Part shown: one piece after another, positions 1-6,762 of the stretch | Position numbering within the stretch: the first letter of the stretch is position 1 | How the letters are laid out: the number at the start of each line of letters is the position of its first letter | Source of the DNA: Spirochaetota bacterium | GTDB lineage: Bacteria; Spirochaetota; Spirochaetia; DSM-27196; PWMO01 | NCBI GenBank assembly: GCA_009908925.1 | Contig: JAAAOH010000137.1 | Span: 1 to 7,665, forward strand | Length of the DNA: 7,665 nt | Direction of reading: 5' to 3' | Position numbers and translations under genes: made by a program | Notes under the pieces: model-generated | What the model was told of the DNA's origin: nothing | Seen by the model: the letters and a program-made list of their open reading frames with translations, nothing else | Databases searched by the model: none

Positions 1-1
1 G

Positions 2-940
2 GATGTGACCGAGAAGAAGAGCGGTCCCGGTTTTCAGAAAGCGGCGGGGTCCGAGCTCGTCGCGGTGATGCGGCGAAACGGCGCCCTCGCCCGCGACTAT
101 GCCGAGCGCCATGGTGTACCACGCTGGTACGACGACGCATCGGCTCTGGTCGCCGACCCCGAGGTCGACGCCGTGTACGTTGCAACTCCGCCGTCCTCAC
201 ACCTCGAGTACACGCGCATGGCTGCGGAGGCCGGGAAGCCCGTGTACGTGGAAAAACCAATGGCCCTCAATGCCGCGGAGGCCGAGGCGATGGTGAGCGC
301 ATGTGAGGCCGCCGGTGTCGGCCTGTATGTCGCCTACTATCGTCGCGGCCTTCCGCGCTTCCGTCGTGTCGCAGAGCTTGTAGTCGGGGGCGCGATCGGC
401 CGGGTACGCACGGTATCTACCCAGTACTGGCGGCCGTCGGCCGAGGCGGGCACCGACGGCTGGCGGGTGGACCCCTCCGTTGCCGGCGCGGGCTACTTTG
501 CCGACCTCGCCAGTCACACCCTCGATTTTCTGGACTTTCTGCTCGGTCCCGTGGCCCGGGCGCAGGGCTTCGCCGCGAATCAGGCCGGCCTCTACGACGC
601 GGAGGACGCGGTATCGGCGAGCTTCCGCTACGAATCCGGCGTGCTCGGGACGGGGCTCTGGTGCTTCACCGGCGGAACCTCCCGGGACGTGACCGAGGTC
701 GTGGGGAGTGAGGGAGCCGTGCGCTTCTCGTCGTTCACCACCGACCCCGTCGAGCTCGAAACTGCAGCAGGGGTCGAGATGATCGCAATCGACAATCCGG
801 AACACGTGCAGCAGCCGCTCATCCAGATGGTCACCGACGAGCTTCTCGGGAGTGGCCGGAGCCCGAGCACCGGCCGTTCCGCGCTTCGTACCGCCCGCGT
901 GATGGACACGATCCTCAGCGACTACTACCGAACCGGCTGA
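2..940 (+). CDS. Gfo/Idh/MocA-family NAD(P)-dependent oxidoreductase (5' partial)
   Basis: This is a sugar or polyol dehydrogenase-like oxidoreductase, presumably cytoplasmic. The frame is open to the left edge: the codon before the first GTG (position 5) is GAT, giving D-V-T-E-K-K-S-G-P. In this family that stretch directly follows the first Rossmann glycine motif (G-x-G-D-V-T-E-x-K-S-G-P), so about ten N-terminal residues are outside the window and position 5 is not the real start. Family landmarks are the E-K-P motif (codons 251-259, catalytic Lys) and D-L-A-S-H (503-517, the Asp and His of the catalytic D-x3-H). The A-Y-Y-R-R-x-L-P-R-F segment between them is typical of the subgroup. About 312 residues are visible, so the whole protein would be about 320, normal for the family. 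It converges on uxaE with a 43-bp gap. The substrate cannot be read from sequence; a sugar acid or keto-sugar is only a contextual guess. Confidence 0.9.
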   Translation, partial: DVTEKKSGPGFQKAAGSELVAVMRRNGALARDYAERHGVPRWYDDASALVADPEVDAVYVATPPSSHLEYTRMAAEAGKPVYVEKPMALNAAEAEAMVSACEAAGVGLYVAYYRRGLPRFRRVAELVVGGAIGRVRTVSTQYWRPSAEAGTDGWRVDPSVAGAGYFADLASHTLDFLDFLLGPVARAQGFAANQAGLYDAEDAVSASFRYESGVLGTGLWCFTGGTSRDVTEVVGSEGAVRFSSFTTDPVELETAAGVEMIAIDNPEHVQQPLIQMVTDELLGSGRSPSTGRSALRTARVMDTILSDYYRTG

Positions 941-983
941 GCCGACCGCCACCCGGGTCCACGTACAGGGGGTGCCGCCCGCC

Positions 984-2525
984 TTACACCTTCTCGATGC
1001 CCAGAAGCCCGATGTGCTTGTCGAAGTGCGCCTCGAGCAACTCGTAGTACAGCTCCTCGTTGTCGTGAAGAAAGCTGAAAAAGGGCTCCCGAACCTCGGG
1101 GTCATTGAGCAGGCCGCCGTAGGAGATGTGCAGGAACTGCCGCCAGTTCGGGTCCTCGAGGTACGATGGAAGTTCCTCCTCGGGGACCTCGTCGAGGGGC
1201 CGCACGCCGCTCACATCGGCAGTGATGTGATAGTTCTTCAACGCCTCGGGATAATACTCGTAGGTCTTTCGATGAATGAGGCGATAGAGCTCCGGATGCC
1301 GAATGGCGACGGCCCGTAGCGCCTCGAGCCAGCTCGTACCGGAGGTTTTCAGATGAAGTCGTCCGCCGGTGTGGTGTCCGATCGACGGATACACTCCGAA
1401 CTTGTCACTGCCCGAGTGGACCGAGATCTTGTAGCCGCCGAACTCATCGGCGATGGCGCAGTGCACCGTGAACTGTCGGTCGAACTCAGCCACGTCGCCG
1501 ATATAGTCGATGGCCTTCTGAAAGTCTCCGATGAAGCGTGGTGCAAGGCTGTTTACCGTAACGCCCCGAACCTGCAGCTCCCGCGCTATGAACAGGTGAT
1601 GCTCCGGCAGTGTCGGCGTGGTGGTCTCGTCGATGCTGATCTCGAGGTCGTAGGCGTCTCCTGTCCGCGCCTTGAGGTGATTGTTCACCTTCTCGGCAAA
1701 GTCGAGCGCATCGCCGTAGAGCAGCGCGCATCGGGCCAGTTCGACCCGGTCGAGGGTGAGCGTCGCGTCGCCGGCCCGATAGTCCACATCCGCGTAGTCC
1801 GTCTCGAGCCGCGCGCGCAGTCCGGCCTCGAGCGCCTCGAACCCGGCGGTGAGATCGCCCTCCGACCAATCGGCCACCTCCGGGCGAAGCACCTCGGTGA
1901 GGTCGAGGGTGATCATCGGCATGCTCTCGCCGAGAGCGGTGTCGATGGCCTCGATCGTTTTCATGTGATCCGCATCCGCGCCGAACCCGTCCTCGTAGCC
2001 TTCCTGGAAAACGGCAAAGCTCGCATCCGCAACCACGTCGGCAAAGCTCCGGCCGGTGTAGTCGAGCTCCCGAAGACTCTGCTGCGCGAGCACCGGGTAG
2101 CAGCGGTACTTGCGGGCGGCACGGATGTGCCCGGCGCTTGCCACGCCGAGCCGATCCCCCATCCCGATGGTCGTGCGTTCCTCGCGAAGCGACACCGGCT
2201 TCGTAAAGGGAAAGAGCTTCCACAGATGTCGCACCGCCTCGGCGGTCATCTCCACGCGACGCGCGAGCACGTCCTCCACTCCCGTCGCCTCGAGATCCCC
2301 GAAAGGTGTCGATGCGGCCGACGAGCCGAATGCGTAGAGCGCTTTGTCGGCGGCTGTTCGCGCGATGCAGTACAGCACGTCCCCGGTGCGGTAGAGAGAG
2401 CGGCGATAGATGCCGGCTTCAGCGCCGCCGAGGACTGGCGGCGCGTGGCCCTTTATCGCTTCGAACGTCGAATTGTCGAGCTCGAGAAGCTGTTCGTCTC
2501 TGACAAGCTGTGCAAGTGCCTTCAT
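984..2525 (-). CDS. uxaE: Tagaturonate epimerase (UxaE family)
   Basis: This 513-residue protein matches the UxaE family, first described in Thermotoga maritima, which interconverts D-tagaturonate and D-fructuronate (C3 epimerisation in uronate numbering) as a metal-dependent TIM-barrel enzyme. Family-like segments are D-R-L-G (124-127), G-A-D-A-D-H-M-K-T (182-190), E-I-S-I-D-E-T (295-301), P-R-F-I-G-D-F-Q-K (329-337) and V-H-S-G-S-D-K-F (369-376). His, Asp and Glu in these segments are likely metal or substrate ligands, but I did not assign them individually. The start is well supported: its ATG overlaps the uxaC stop as ATGA, and a GAGGTG ribosome site (2531-2536) lies 5-6 nt upstream. It is the last gene of the minus-strand operon. 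With UxaC it lets galacturonate join the glucuronate branch without a tagaturonate reductase and altronate dehydratase. Some family members also act on neutral ketoses (tagatose/fructose), so strict specificity is inferred from the neighbours. Confidence 0.9.
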   Translation of the reverse strand: MKALAQLVRDEQLLELDNSTFEAIKGHAPPVLGGAEAGIYRRSLYRTGDVLYCIARTAADKALYAFGSSAASTPFGDLEATGVEDVLARRVEMTAEAVRHLWKLFPFTKPVSLREERTTIGMGDRLGVASAGHIRAARKYRCYPVLAQQSLRELDYTGRSFADVVADASFAVFQEGYEDGFGADADHMKTIEAIDTALGESMPMITLDLTEVLRPEVADWSEGDLTAGFEALEAGLRARLETDYADVDYRAGDATLTLDRVELARCALLYGDALDFAEKVNNHLKARTGDAYDLEISIDETTTPTLPEHHLFIARELQVRGVTVNSLAPRFIGDFQKAIDYIGDVAEFDRQFTVHCAIADEFGGYKISVHSGSDKFGVYPSIGHHTGGRLHLKTSGTSWLEALRAVAIRHPELYRLIHRKTYEYYPEALKNYHITADVSGVRPLDEVPEEELPSYLEDPNWRQFLHISYGGLLNDPEVREPFFSFLHDNEELYYELLEAHFDKHIGLLGIEKV

Positions 2526-3940
2526 TCGTTCACCTCGATTCCAAAGTAGTCTCGTGCATTGTTCCAGGAAATGTCCCGGACCATCTCACCGAGCAGATCC
2601 ATGTCGCCCGGCGCCTCACCGCGCTCGACCCACCCGCCTATCATGTTACAGAGGATGCGGCGAAAGTACTCGTGGCGCGGGAAGGAAAGAAAGCTCCGCG
2701 AGTCGGTGAGCATCCCCACGAAGCGTCTGAGCAGGCTCATGTTCGCCACCGCCGTCAGGTGCTCCTCCATACCCTGCTTCTGGTCGTTAAACCACCACGC
2801 AGAACCGAACTGAATCTTGCCCGGCACGCTTCCGTCCTGGAAATTGCCGATCATGGAGGCGATCATTTCGTTGTCGCGCGGGTTGAGGATGTAGAGGATG
2901 GTTCGGGGGAGCTCATCGGTAACGTCGAGGGCGTTCAGCAGCCGCGCGAGCGGCTTCGCCATGGACTCATCGGCCATCGAATCGAATCCCGTGTCCGGAC
3001 CGAGGCGGTCGAAGTAGCGGGTGTTATTGTTCCGAAGCGCTCCGAGGTGGAGCTGAAAAACCCAGCCGCGCTGTGCGTACTCGCGCCCGAGGAACAGGAT
3101 AACCGCCGTCATGAAGGCGTCGAGCTCGGCGCCCGAAACCGCGTGCCCCTCGCGCAGCTTCGCAAAAACGGCCGGAGCTTTCGATTCCGCCTCGGGGTCG
3201 AAGACCGCGGTCTGCAGGGCGTGGTCCGAGAGGCGGCAGCCGCGCGCATGAAAGAACTCGATGCGCGAGCGAAGCGCCGCGCGAAGATCATCGTAGTTGC
3301 GAATGGTCATTCCCGCCGCCTGCTCGAGACGGTCGAGATAATCATTGTAGCGAGCGGGATCCTCGGCATGAAACGCCTTGTCCGGACGAAAAGCCGGACG
3401 GACGGTGACCTTTGCCGTCGGATCGGCCGCAATGCGCTCATGGTGCGAGAGGTCGTCGACCGGATCGTCGGTGGTGCAGACGACCTTCACGCTCATCTGC
3501 TCCATGATACCCCGGGCCGAGAACGCAGGCTCGGCGAGTAGCTCGCCGGTGCGCTTCCAGACCGTTTCGGCGGTGTCGGGGCCGAGAAGCACATCGTCTA
3601 TACCGAAGGGACGCTTGAGCTCCATGTGCGTCCAGTGATAGATCGGGTTTCCGATGGTCGCCGGAACCGTCTCGGCGAAAGCCTGGAACTTGTCGCGGTC
3701 ATCCGCATCGCCGGTAATGCGATGCTCGGGAACACCATTGGTGCGCATCGCCCGCCACTTGTAGTGATCACCCCGAAGCCATATATCGGTGATGTTCTCG
3801 TAGCGGCGGTCCTCGGCGATCTGATCGGGCGGCAGGTGACAGTGAAAATCAAAGATCGGCATCTGCGCCGCATGGTCGTGATAGAGACGTCGTGCGGTTT
3901 CGGTCTCGAGAATAAAGTCGTCTGAGAGGAATTCTTTCAT
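2522..3940 (-). CDS. uxaC: Uronate isomerase (glucuronate/galacturonate isomerase)
   Basis: UxaC is an amidohydrolase-superfamily aldose-ketose isomerase that converts D-glucuronate to D-fructuronate and D-galacturonate to D-tagaturonate in the cytoplasm. The 472-residue length is normal for the family. Recognisable features are D-F-H-C-H-L (31-36; H33 and H35 form the H-x-H metal/active-site pair), R-G-D-H-Y-K-W-R-A-M-R (56-66), C-T-T-D-D-P (155-160), Q-L-H-L-G-A-x-R-N-N-N (296-306) and L-T-D-S-R-S-F-L-S-F-P-R-H-E (411-424), which holds the late conserved Asp. The ATG at 3940 has a GGGGAG ribosome site 6 nt upstream (3947-3952). The gene starts 33 bp after the SDR gene, with a small hairpin in the gap, and its TGA stop overlaps the uxaE ATG. 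No truncation or missing key residue is visible. Confidence 0.96.
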   Translation of the reverse strand: MKEFLSDDFILETETARRLYHDHAAQMPIFDFHCHLPPDQIAEDRRYENITDIWLRGDHYKWRAMRTNGVPEHRITGDADDRDKFQAFAETVPATIGNPIYHWTHMELKRPFGIDDVLLGPDTAETVWKRTGELLAEPAFSARGIMEQMSVKVVCTTDDPVDDLSHHERIAADPTAKVTVRPAFRPDKAFHAEDPARYNDYLDRLEQAAGMTIRNYDDLRAALRSRIEFFHARGCRLSDHALQTAVFDPEAESKAPAVFAKLREGHAVSGAELDAFMTAVILFLGREYAQRGWVFQLHLGALRNNNTRYFDRLGPDTGFDSMADESMAKPLARLLNALDVTDELPRTILYILNPRDNEMIASMIGNFQDGSVPGKIQFGSAWWFNDQKQGMEEHLTAVANMSLLRRFVGMLTDSRSFLSFPRHEYFRRILCNMIGGWVERGEAPGDMDLLGEMVRDISWNNARDYFGIEVNE

Positions 3941-3952
3941 CGGTTTCTCCCC

Positions 3953-3966
3953 GCAGGATTGCCTGC
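3953..3966 (-). other. Small intercistronic hairpin between the SDR gene and uxaC
   Basis: GCAGG (3953-3957) and CCTGC (3962-3966) flank a 4-nt loop, giving a compact 5-bp stem in the 33-bp gap. Its inner edge touches the uxaC GGGGAG ribosome site (3947-3952). It could tune uxaC translation or mRNA processing, but a 5-bp palindrome can also arise by chance. Confidence 0.25.
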
Positions 3967-3973
3967 ATGGTGT

Positions 3974-4792
3974 CTAAATGTTGTCCGTCAGATACCCACC
4001 GTCCACCGGAAGCGTCACGCCGGTGACGAACCCCGATGCCTTCTCACTGGCGAGAAAGACGGTGGCGCCCTCGATGTCCTCCATGCCGCCGAAGCGACCG
4101 AAGGGGGTCCTGTCGATGATGGCCCGACCACGCTCGGTGAGCTCGCCCGTTTCCTCGTTGGCAACCAGCAGCGCCTTGTTCTGGTGGCCGATGAAGAACC
4201 CCGGCGCTATGGCGTTAACCCGAATCAACGGTGCGAGCTCCCGCGCGGCGCCCTCGGTGAGATTCTTCACCGCCGACTTGGCCGCGTTGTAGGCCCAGAC
4301 ACCCGAGAGGGGAACGTAGGACGTCATAGAGGCGAGGTTGATGATGGACGCCTTGACGTCGCGCTCCTTCCAGCGCGCCGCAAACACTTTGCTCGGGATG
4401 ACCAATCCGCCAAGGAGGTTCATCTCGACCACCCGGGAGAACGTTTCGGTATCAATCTCGGTGAAATCGCTCTTGCCCTTGTTACCCCCGACACCGTTTA
4501 CGAGGAGATTGGGCATACCCATTGCCGCCTCGGTACGGGAAAGCGCCTCGCGCACCGCCGTCTCATCCGCTGTGTCGATCGTCTCGCCGAACACGCGGCC
4601 GGCAGCTTCGGTTTCCGACTCGAGCGCGTCCACGGCATCACTTACCGGATGGTGGGTTCCGCGTCCCCATATACTCACCCGCGCGCCCGCGCGGAGCATG
4701 ACCCGTGCCATCGCGCTCGGAAGCACGCCCGCCCCGCCGGTTATGACGGCGTTCACATTCTCGAGCGAAAACATCTCTTCTACGTAACTCAT
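3974..4792 (-). CDS. uxuB: SDR-family fructuronate reductase / D-mannonate oxidoreductase (candidate)
   Basis: This 272-residue short-chain dehydrogenase probably reduces D-fructuronate to D-mannonate. Catalytic residues are S155 (N-L-A-S-M-T-S), Y168 and K172 (Y-N-A-A-K), with N125 as the structural Asn. The C-terminal P-V-D-G-G-Y is standard for SDRs. The segment L-V-N-G-V-G-G-N-K-G (97-106) replaces the usual N-A-G and resembles the SDR-type mannonate oxidoreductases of Bacillus (YjmF/UxuB); this is a different family from E. coli UxuB. The cofactor loop reads T-G-G-A-G-V-L-P (18-25), so two glycines of the classical T-G-x3-G-x-G are Val and Pro. G43-R44 after beta-2 lacks the Asp that normally selects NAD. 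The ATG overlaps the deoR stop (ATGA) and has an excellent AAGGAGG site (4800-4806). The operon supports the role, since it supplies the step after UxaC and UxaE. Another sugar-acid SDR (for example a KduD-like one) is possible. Confidence 0.78.
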   Translation of the reverse strand: MSYVEEMFSLENVNAVITGGAGVLPSAMARVMLRAGARVSIWGRGTHHPVSDAVDALESETEAAGRVFGETIDTADETAVREALSRTEAAMGMPNLLVNGVGGNKGKSDFTEIDTETFSRVVEMNLLGGLVIPSKVFAARWKERDVKASIINLASMTSYVPLSGVWAYNAAKSAVKNLTEGAARELAPLIRVNAIAPGFFIGHQNKALLVANEETGELTERGRAIIDRTPFGRFGGMEDIEGATVFLASEKASGFVTGVTLPVDGGYLTDNI

Positions 4793-5586
4793 TCACGAGC
4801 CTCCTTGTGTCGATGGCGCCCCGGTGCCGATGGCTCCCGGGCGTGGAGCACTTCCACGCCTAGATCGTCGAGCTCGGGGATCTCTCCGGCGGCGGTATCC
4901 GTGACGACGAGGTCCACCTCATCGGCGCAGGCGAATACCGCAAATGCGGTGCGACCGAACTTCGTACGATCGACCACGAGGACCGTGCGCCCGGCACGGC
5001 GTATTACCTGCTTTTTGAGCTCCGACTCGATGGTATTCTGCGAGGAAAACACCCCGTCCGCCGTAAAACCACTCGTCCCGAGAAATGCCGTGCTGATATG
5101 CATACCCTCGAGTGCCGCCACCGCGAGCGGGCCGATGAAGCTGCCCGCCTCCTTGCGGTAACTGCCACCCACCGAAAAGAGCGCCACACTCGGGGCGTCG
5201 GCGAGCGTCGCGACAGCGTCGATCGAGTTCGTGACGACCCGCAGGGTCCGATCGGCCAGATTTTCCGCGAGCAACGCGCAGGTCGAGCCCGCATCAATGT
5301 AGACGGTCTCACCCTCCTCGACGAGCTCCGCAGCAGCCCTGGCGATGAGCGCCTTCCCTTCGACGTTCTCCCGCCGGCGAACCACCAGCGCCCGCCGGTG
5401 CTCGCGATCCTCCGCGAGGGCGGCGCCACCATGGGTGCGGGTCAGCAGCCCCATGTCCTCGAGGAGCGCGAGGTCCTTACGGATGGTCACCTCCGAGACG
5501 GAAAGGCGGGAGGTGAGCTCTCCCACCGAAATCCTCTTTCGGGCCTGCAGAATTCGTAGTATGTCGTCGTGCCGAGGGTTTCGCAT
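4789..5586 (-). CDS. DeoR-family transcriptional regulator of the uronate operon
   Basis: This 265-residue protein has the full DeoR/GlpR architecture. An N-terminal winged helix-turn-helix (about 5-57) contains I-S-V-G-E-L and S-V-S-E-V-T-I-R-K-D-L, ending in R-T-H-G-G-A. A sugar-phosphate-sensing domain (about 75-250) carries Y-I-D-A-G-S-T-C (96-103), V-V-T-N-S (117-121), G-G-S-Y-R-K-E (140-146), L-G-T-S-G-F (169-174), a conserved Glu in T-I-E-S-E-L (185-190) and D-R-T-K-F-G-R (206-212). It probably represses the operon it leads until an acidic or phosphorylated sugar intermediate binds. The ligand is inferred from neighbours only. The ATG at 5586 has no good ribosome site (only GTGG nearby), which may keep regulator levels low, whereas the overlapping SDR gene has a near-perfect one. 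The polar, basic tail (about 250-265) lies past the domain and includes the next gene's ribosome site. Hexuronate regulators are more often GntR or LacI types. Confidence 0.92.
   Translation of the reverse strand: MRNPRHDDILRILQARKRISVGELTSRLSVSEVTIRKDLALLEDMGLLTRTHGGAALAEDREHRRALVVRRRENVEGKALIARAAAELVEEGETVYIDAGSTCALLAENLADRTLRVVTNSIDAVATLADAPSVALFSVGGSYRKEAGSFIGPLAVAALEGMHISTAFLGTSGFTADGVFSSQNTIESELKKQVIRRAGRTVLVVDRTKFGRTAFAVFACADEVDLVVTDTAAGEIPELDDLGVEVLHAREPSAPGRHRHKEARE
4800..4806 (-). promoter_or_regulatory. Strong ribosome binding site of the SDR gene inside deoR
   Basis: AAGGAGG lies 7 nt before the ATG at 4792, within the last codons of deoR. It contrasts with the weak site before deoR itself, suggesting the enzymes are made in larger amounts than the regulator from the same mRNA. 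Confidence 0.75.
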
Positions 5587-5591
5587 GAATA

Positions 5592-5661
5592 TTTCGCCAC
5601 GTTTCGACGATCAGTCTAAAACGAAAGCGCAATGGGATCAATGGCATGCGAACCTCTTTCG
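5592..5661. promoter_or_regulatory. Candidate DeoR operator: cluster of TTTCG motifs
   Basis: TTTCG occurs at 5592-5596 and 5602-5606, exactly 10 bp apart (one helical turn, same face). The inverted copy CGAAA lies at 5622-5626, inside the promoter spacer, and a further TTTCG at 5657-5661. An outer CGTTT...AAACG inverted pair (5600-5604 and 5619-5623) overlaps the cluster. Together they cover the -35/-10 region and the start site. DeoR-family repressors commonly bind several short repeats at their own promoter, so autoregulation is likely, though binding itself is inferred. Confidence 0.4.
5613..5641 (-). promoter_or_regulatory. Predicted sigma-70-type promoter of the deoR-uxuB-uxaC-uxaE operon
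   Basis: On the minus strand TTGATC (5636-5641; four of six bases of TTGACA) is followed by a 17-nt spacer and TAGACT (5613-5618; four of six of TATAAT, with the key T, A and final T present). Transcription would start near 5606, giving a leader of about 20 nt before the deoR ATG. Confidence 0.5.
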
Positions 5662-5672
5662 GCACAGCGGGG

Positions 5673-5708
5673 GGCACGCCACCGGCTGCGGGGAGTCGGC
5701 TGCGTGCC
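5673..5708 (-). terminator. GC-rich stem-loop after the hydroxyacid dehydrogenase gene (possible terminator or 3' end stabiliser)
   Basis: GGCACGC (5673-5679) pairs perfectly with GCGTGCC (5702-5708). A symmetric 2x2 internal loop and a further 3-bp stem (5682-5684 with 5697-5699) lie inside. It starts 26 nt after the dehydrogenase stop, in the transcript's direction. No U tract follows, so it is not a classical intrinsic terminator. It may protect the mRNA 3' end, or pause polymerase ahead of the operon promoter. Confidence 0.35.
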
Positions 5709-5733
5709 GTCAGATGCGTGCTGCAGCTCCCGT

Positions 5734-6717
5734 TCAGTACGCGCTGCCCGGCGTGGTTTCGTTCAGCAACTCCCCATCCTTCAGGAAGCGCGCGAGGTTC
5801 TCGAGGGCTTCGTCCCGGTTATTTCGCACCGACTGCCAGGTGAATCCGGCGGCGTGAGGCGAGAGCACCACGTTCGAAAGCTCCTGCACGGGATAGGCCG
5901 ACGGGGCTCCGTGGGTACCGCCATCGGGATACCGATACCAGGTGTCGATACAGGCACCGCGCAGGGTTCCCGCCTCGAGGGCGTCGTAGAGGGCTTTCTC
6001 CTCGACGATGCTTCCGCGCCCGATGTTCACGAGAAGCTTGCCCTGCATACCGGCAAGTCGCCGTGCGTCGAACAGACCATTGGTGGCCGAGGTGGCCGGC
6101 AGCGCGATGATGATGATCTCCGCCGCCTCGATCGCCTCGTCGAGGTCGTAGTACATGGCATCGTAGTGCTCCGGAAGGTCGTCGACCTGCCGGCGTTTGA
6201 ATCCGACTACACGCACGTCGAAGGCGTGCAGGAATCGTGCAAGATAGTGGCCGATATGCCCCGCGCCGAGAATGGCGGCGGTCTTTCCGTCCAGCGACTC
6301 CCAGGTATCGTCCAATCCCTGCCCGACCCAGAAGCCGTGCCAGCGGTTCTCGCGCAGGTCATTGTGGTACTCGATGATCTTCCCGTAGAAAGCGAGGATC
6401 ATGCCGACGGTACGCTCGGCGACATACTGCGCATTTCCGTGGCAGTTGGCGACGCGGATGCTTCGTTCCACGATGATGTCGAGCGGCAGGTGACTGATAC
6501 CTGCGAAGGGAACGATGATGAGCCTGAGGCTCGCGGCGTTCTCGAGGACGTCCCGGGTGAGCTTGCCGCCGACGATCACGTCGGCATCGGCTACGGCGTC
6601 GCCGCCGTCGGTACCTTCGCGCGACTCGACGAACTCCACATCTGTGAACTCGGTTCTCAGCCGCTCGACCTCTTCCTTCCACGCCGTATTGAGCTTCATG
6701 TGGAATGCTACTTTCAC
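5734..6717 (-). CDS. D-2-hydroxyacid dehydrogenase-like protein (variant active site)
   Basis: This is an NAD-binding protein of the D-isomer-specific 2-hydroxyacid dehydrogenase superfamily (327 residues, normal length). I chose the GTG at 6717 because AAGGAG (6724-6729) lies 6 nt upstream and the protein then begins V-K-V-A-F-H-M-K, a typical first beta strand. An open frame extends to 6846, but those 43 residues look like untranslated leader and cross the predicted promoter. The nucleotide-binding motif is G-A-G-H-I-G (151-156). The catalytic Arg is R234 (N-I-G-R-G) and the catalytic His is H288 (S-P-H-A-A-G). Where most relatives have D-V-F-x-x-E-P, this protein has D-T-W-Y-R-Y-P (258-264), so the Glu that pairs with the His appears to be Tyr263. 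It lies 147 bp upstream of deoR on the same strand, with its own promoter and a GC-rich hairpin after its stop. Substrate unknown; a role in sugar-acid metabolism is only contextual. Confidence 0.88.
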   Translation of the reverse strand: MKVAFHMKLNTAWKEEVERLRTEFTDVEFVESREGTDGGDAVADADVIVGGKLTRDVLENAASLRLIIVPFAGISHLPLDIIVERSIRVANCHGNAQYVAERTVGMILAFYGKIIEYHNDLRENRWHGFWVGQGLDDTWESLDGKTAAILGAGHIGHYLARFLHAFDVRVVGFKRRQVDDLPEHYDAMYYDLDEAIEAAEIIIIALPATSATNGLFDARRLAGMQGKLLVNIGRGSIVEEKALYDALEAGTLRGACIDTWYRYPDGGTHGAPSAYPVQELSNVVLSPHAAGFTWQSVRNNRDEALENLARFLKDGELLNETTPGSAY

Positions 6718-6723
6718 GAAGAT

Positions 6724-6729
6724 CTCCTT
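6724..6729 (-). promoter_or_regulatory. Ribosome binding site deciding the dehydrogenase GTG start
   Basis: AAGGAG on the minus strand, 6 nt before the GTG at 6717. No comparable site precedes the in-frame upstream ATGs at about 6837-6846, and the nearer in-frame ATG overlaps this region without its own site. Confidence 0.7.
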
Positions 6730-6762
6730 TTCGGGAATCATTTCTCGGGTGTGCAGGGCACG

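Larger units (their letters stand above)
984..5606 (-). other. Predicted uronate catabolism operon (deoR-uxuB-uxaC-uxaE)
   Basis: The four genes lie on the same strand, with a 4-bp overlap, a 33-bp gap and another 4-bp overlap. Ribosome sites for the second, third and fourth genes are strong, and no terminator-like element with a U tract is visible between them. The right end is the predicted transcription start, 6-8 nt after the -10 box at 5613-5618. The left end is taken as the uxaE stop, because I see no clear intrinsic terminator in the 43-bp convergent gap (941-983). Confidence 0.75.

Noticed and set aside
935..974. Possible intrinsic terminator around the Gfo-gene stop
   Set aside because: Only 5-bp pairings or loopless palindromes, and no run of T on either strand.
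1353..2549. Long plus-strand open frame of 398 codons opposite uxaE
   Set aside because: It lies antisense to a clear family member. Its translation is Arg/Val/His-rich with no domain, and it has no ribosome site. Such frames are common opposite GC-rich genes.
2510..3541. Plus-strand open frame of 343 codons opposite uxaC
   Set aside because: Antisense shadow of uxaC; no recognisable motif or start signal.
3959..5161. Plus-strand open frame of 400 codons opposite the SDR and regulator genes
   Set aside because: It covers two genuine minus-strand genes and their overlap; the translation has no coherent fold features.
5720..5727. 8-bp palindrome GCTGCAGC after the dehydrogenase stop
   Set aside because: It has no loop and no partner copy, and is easily explained by chance in GC-rich DNA.
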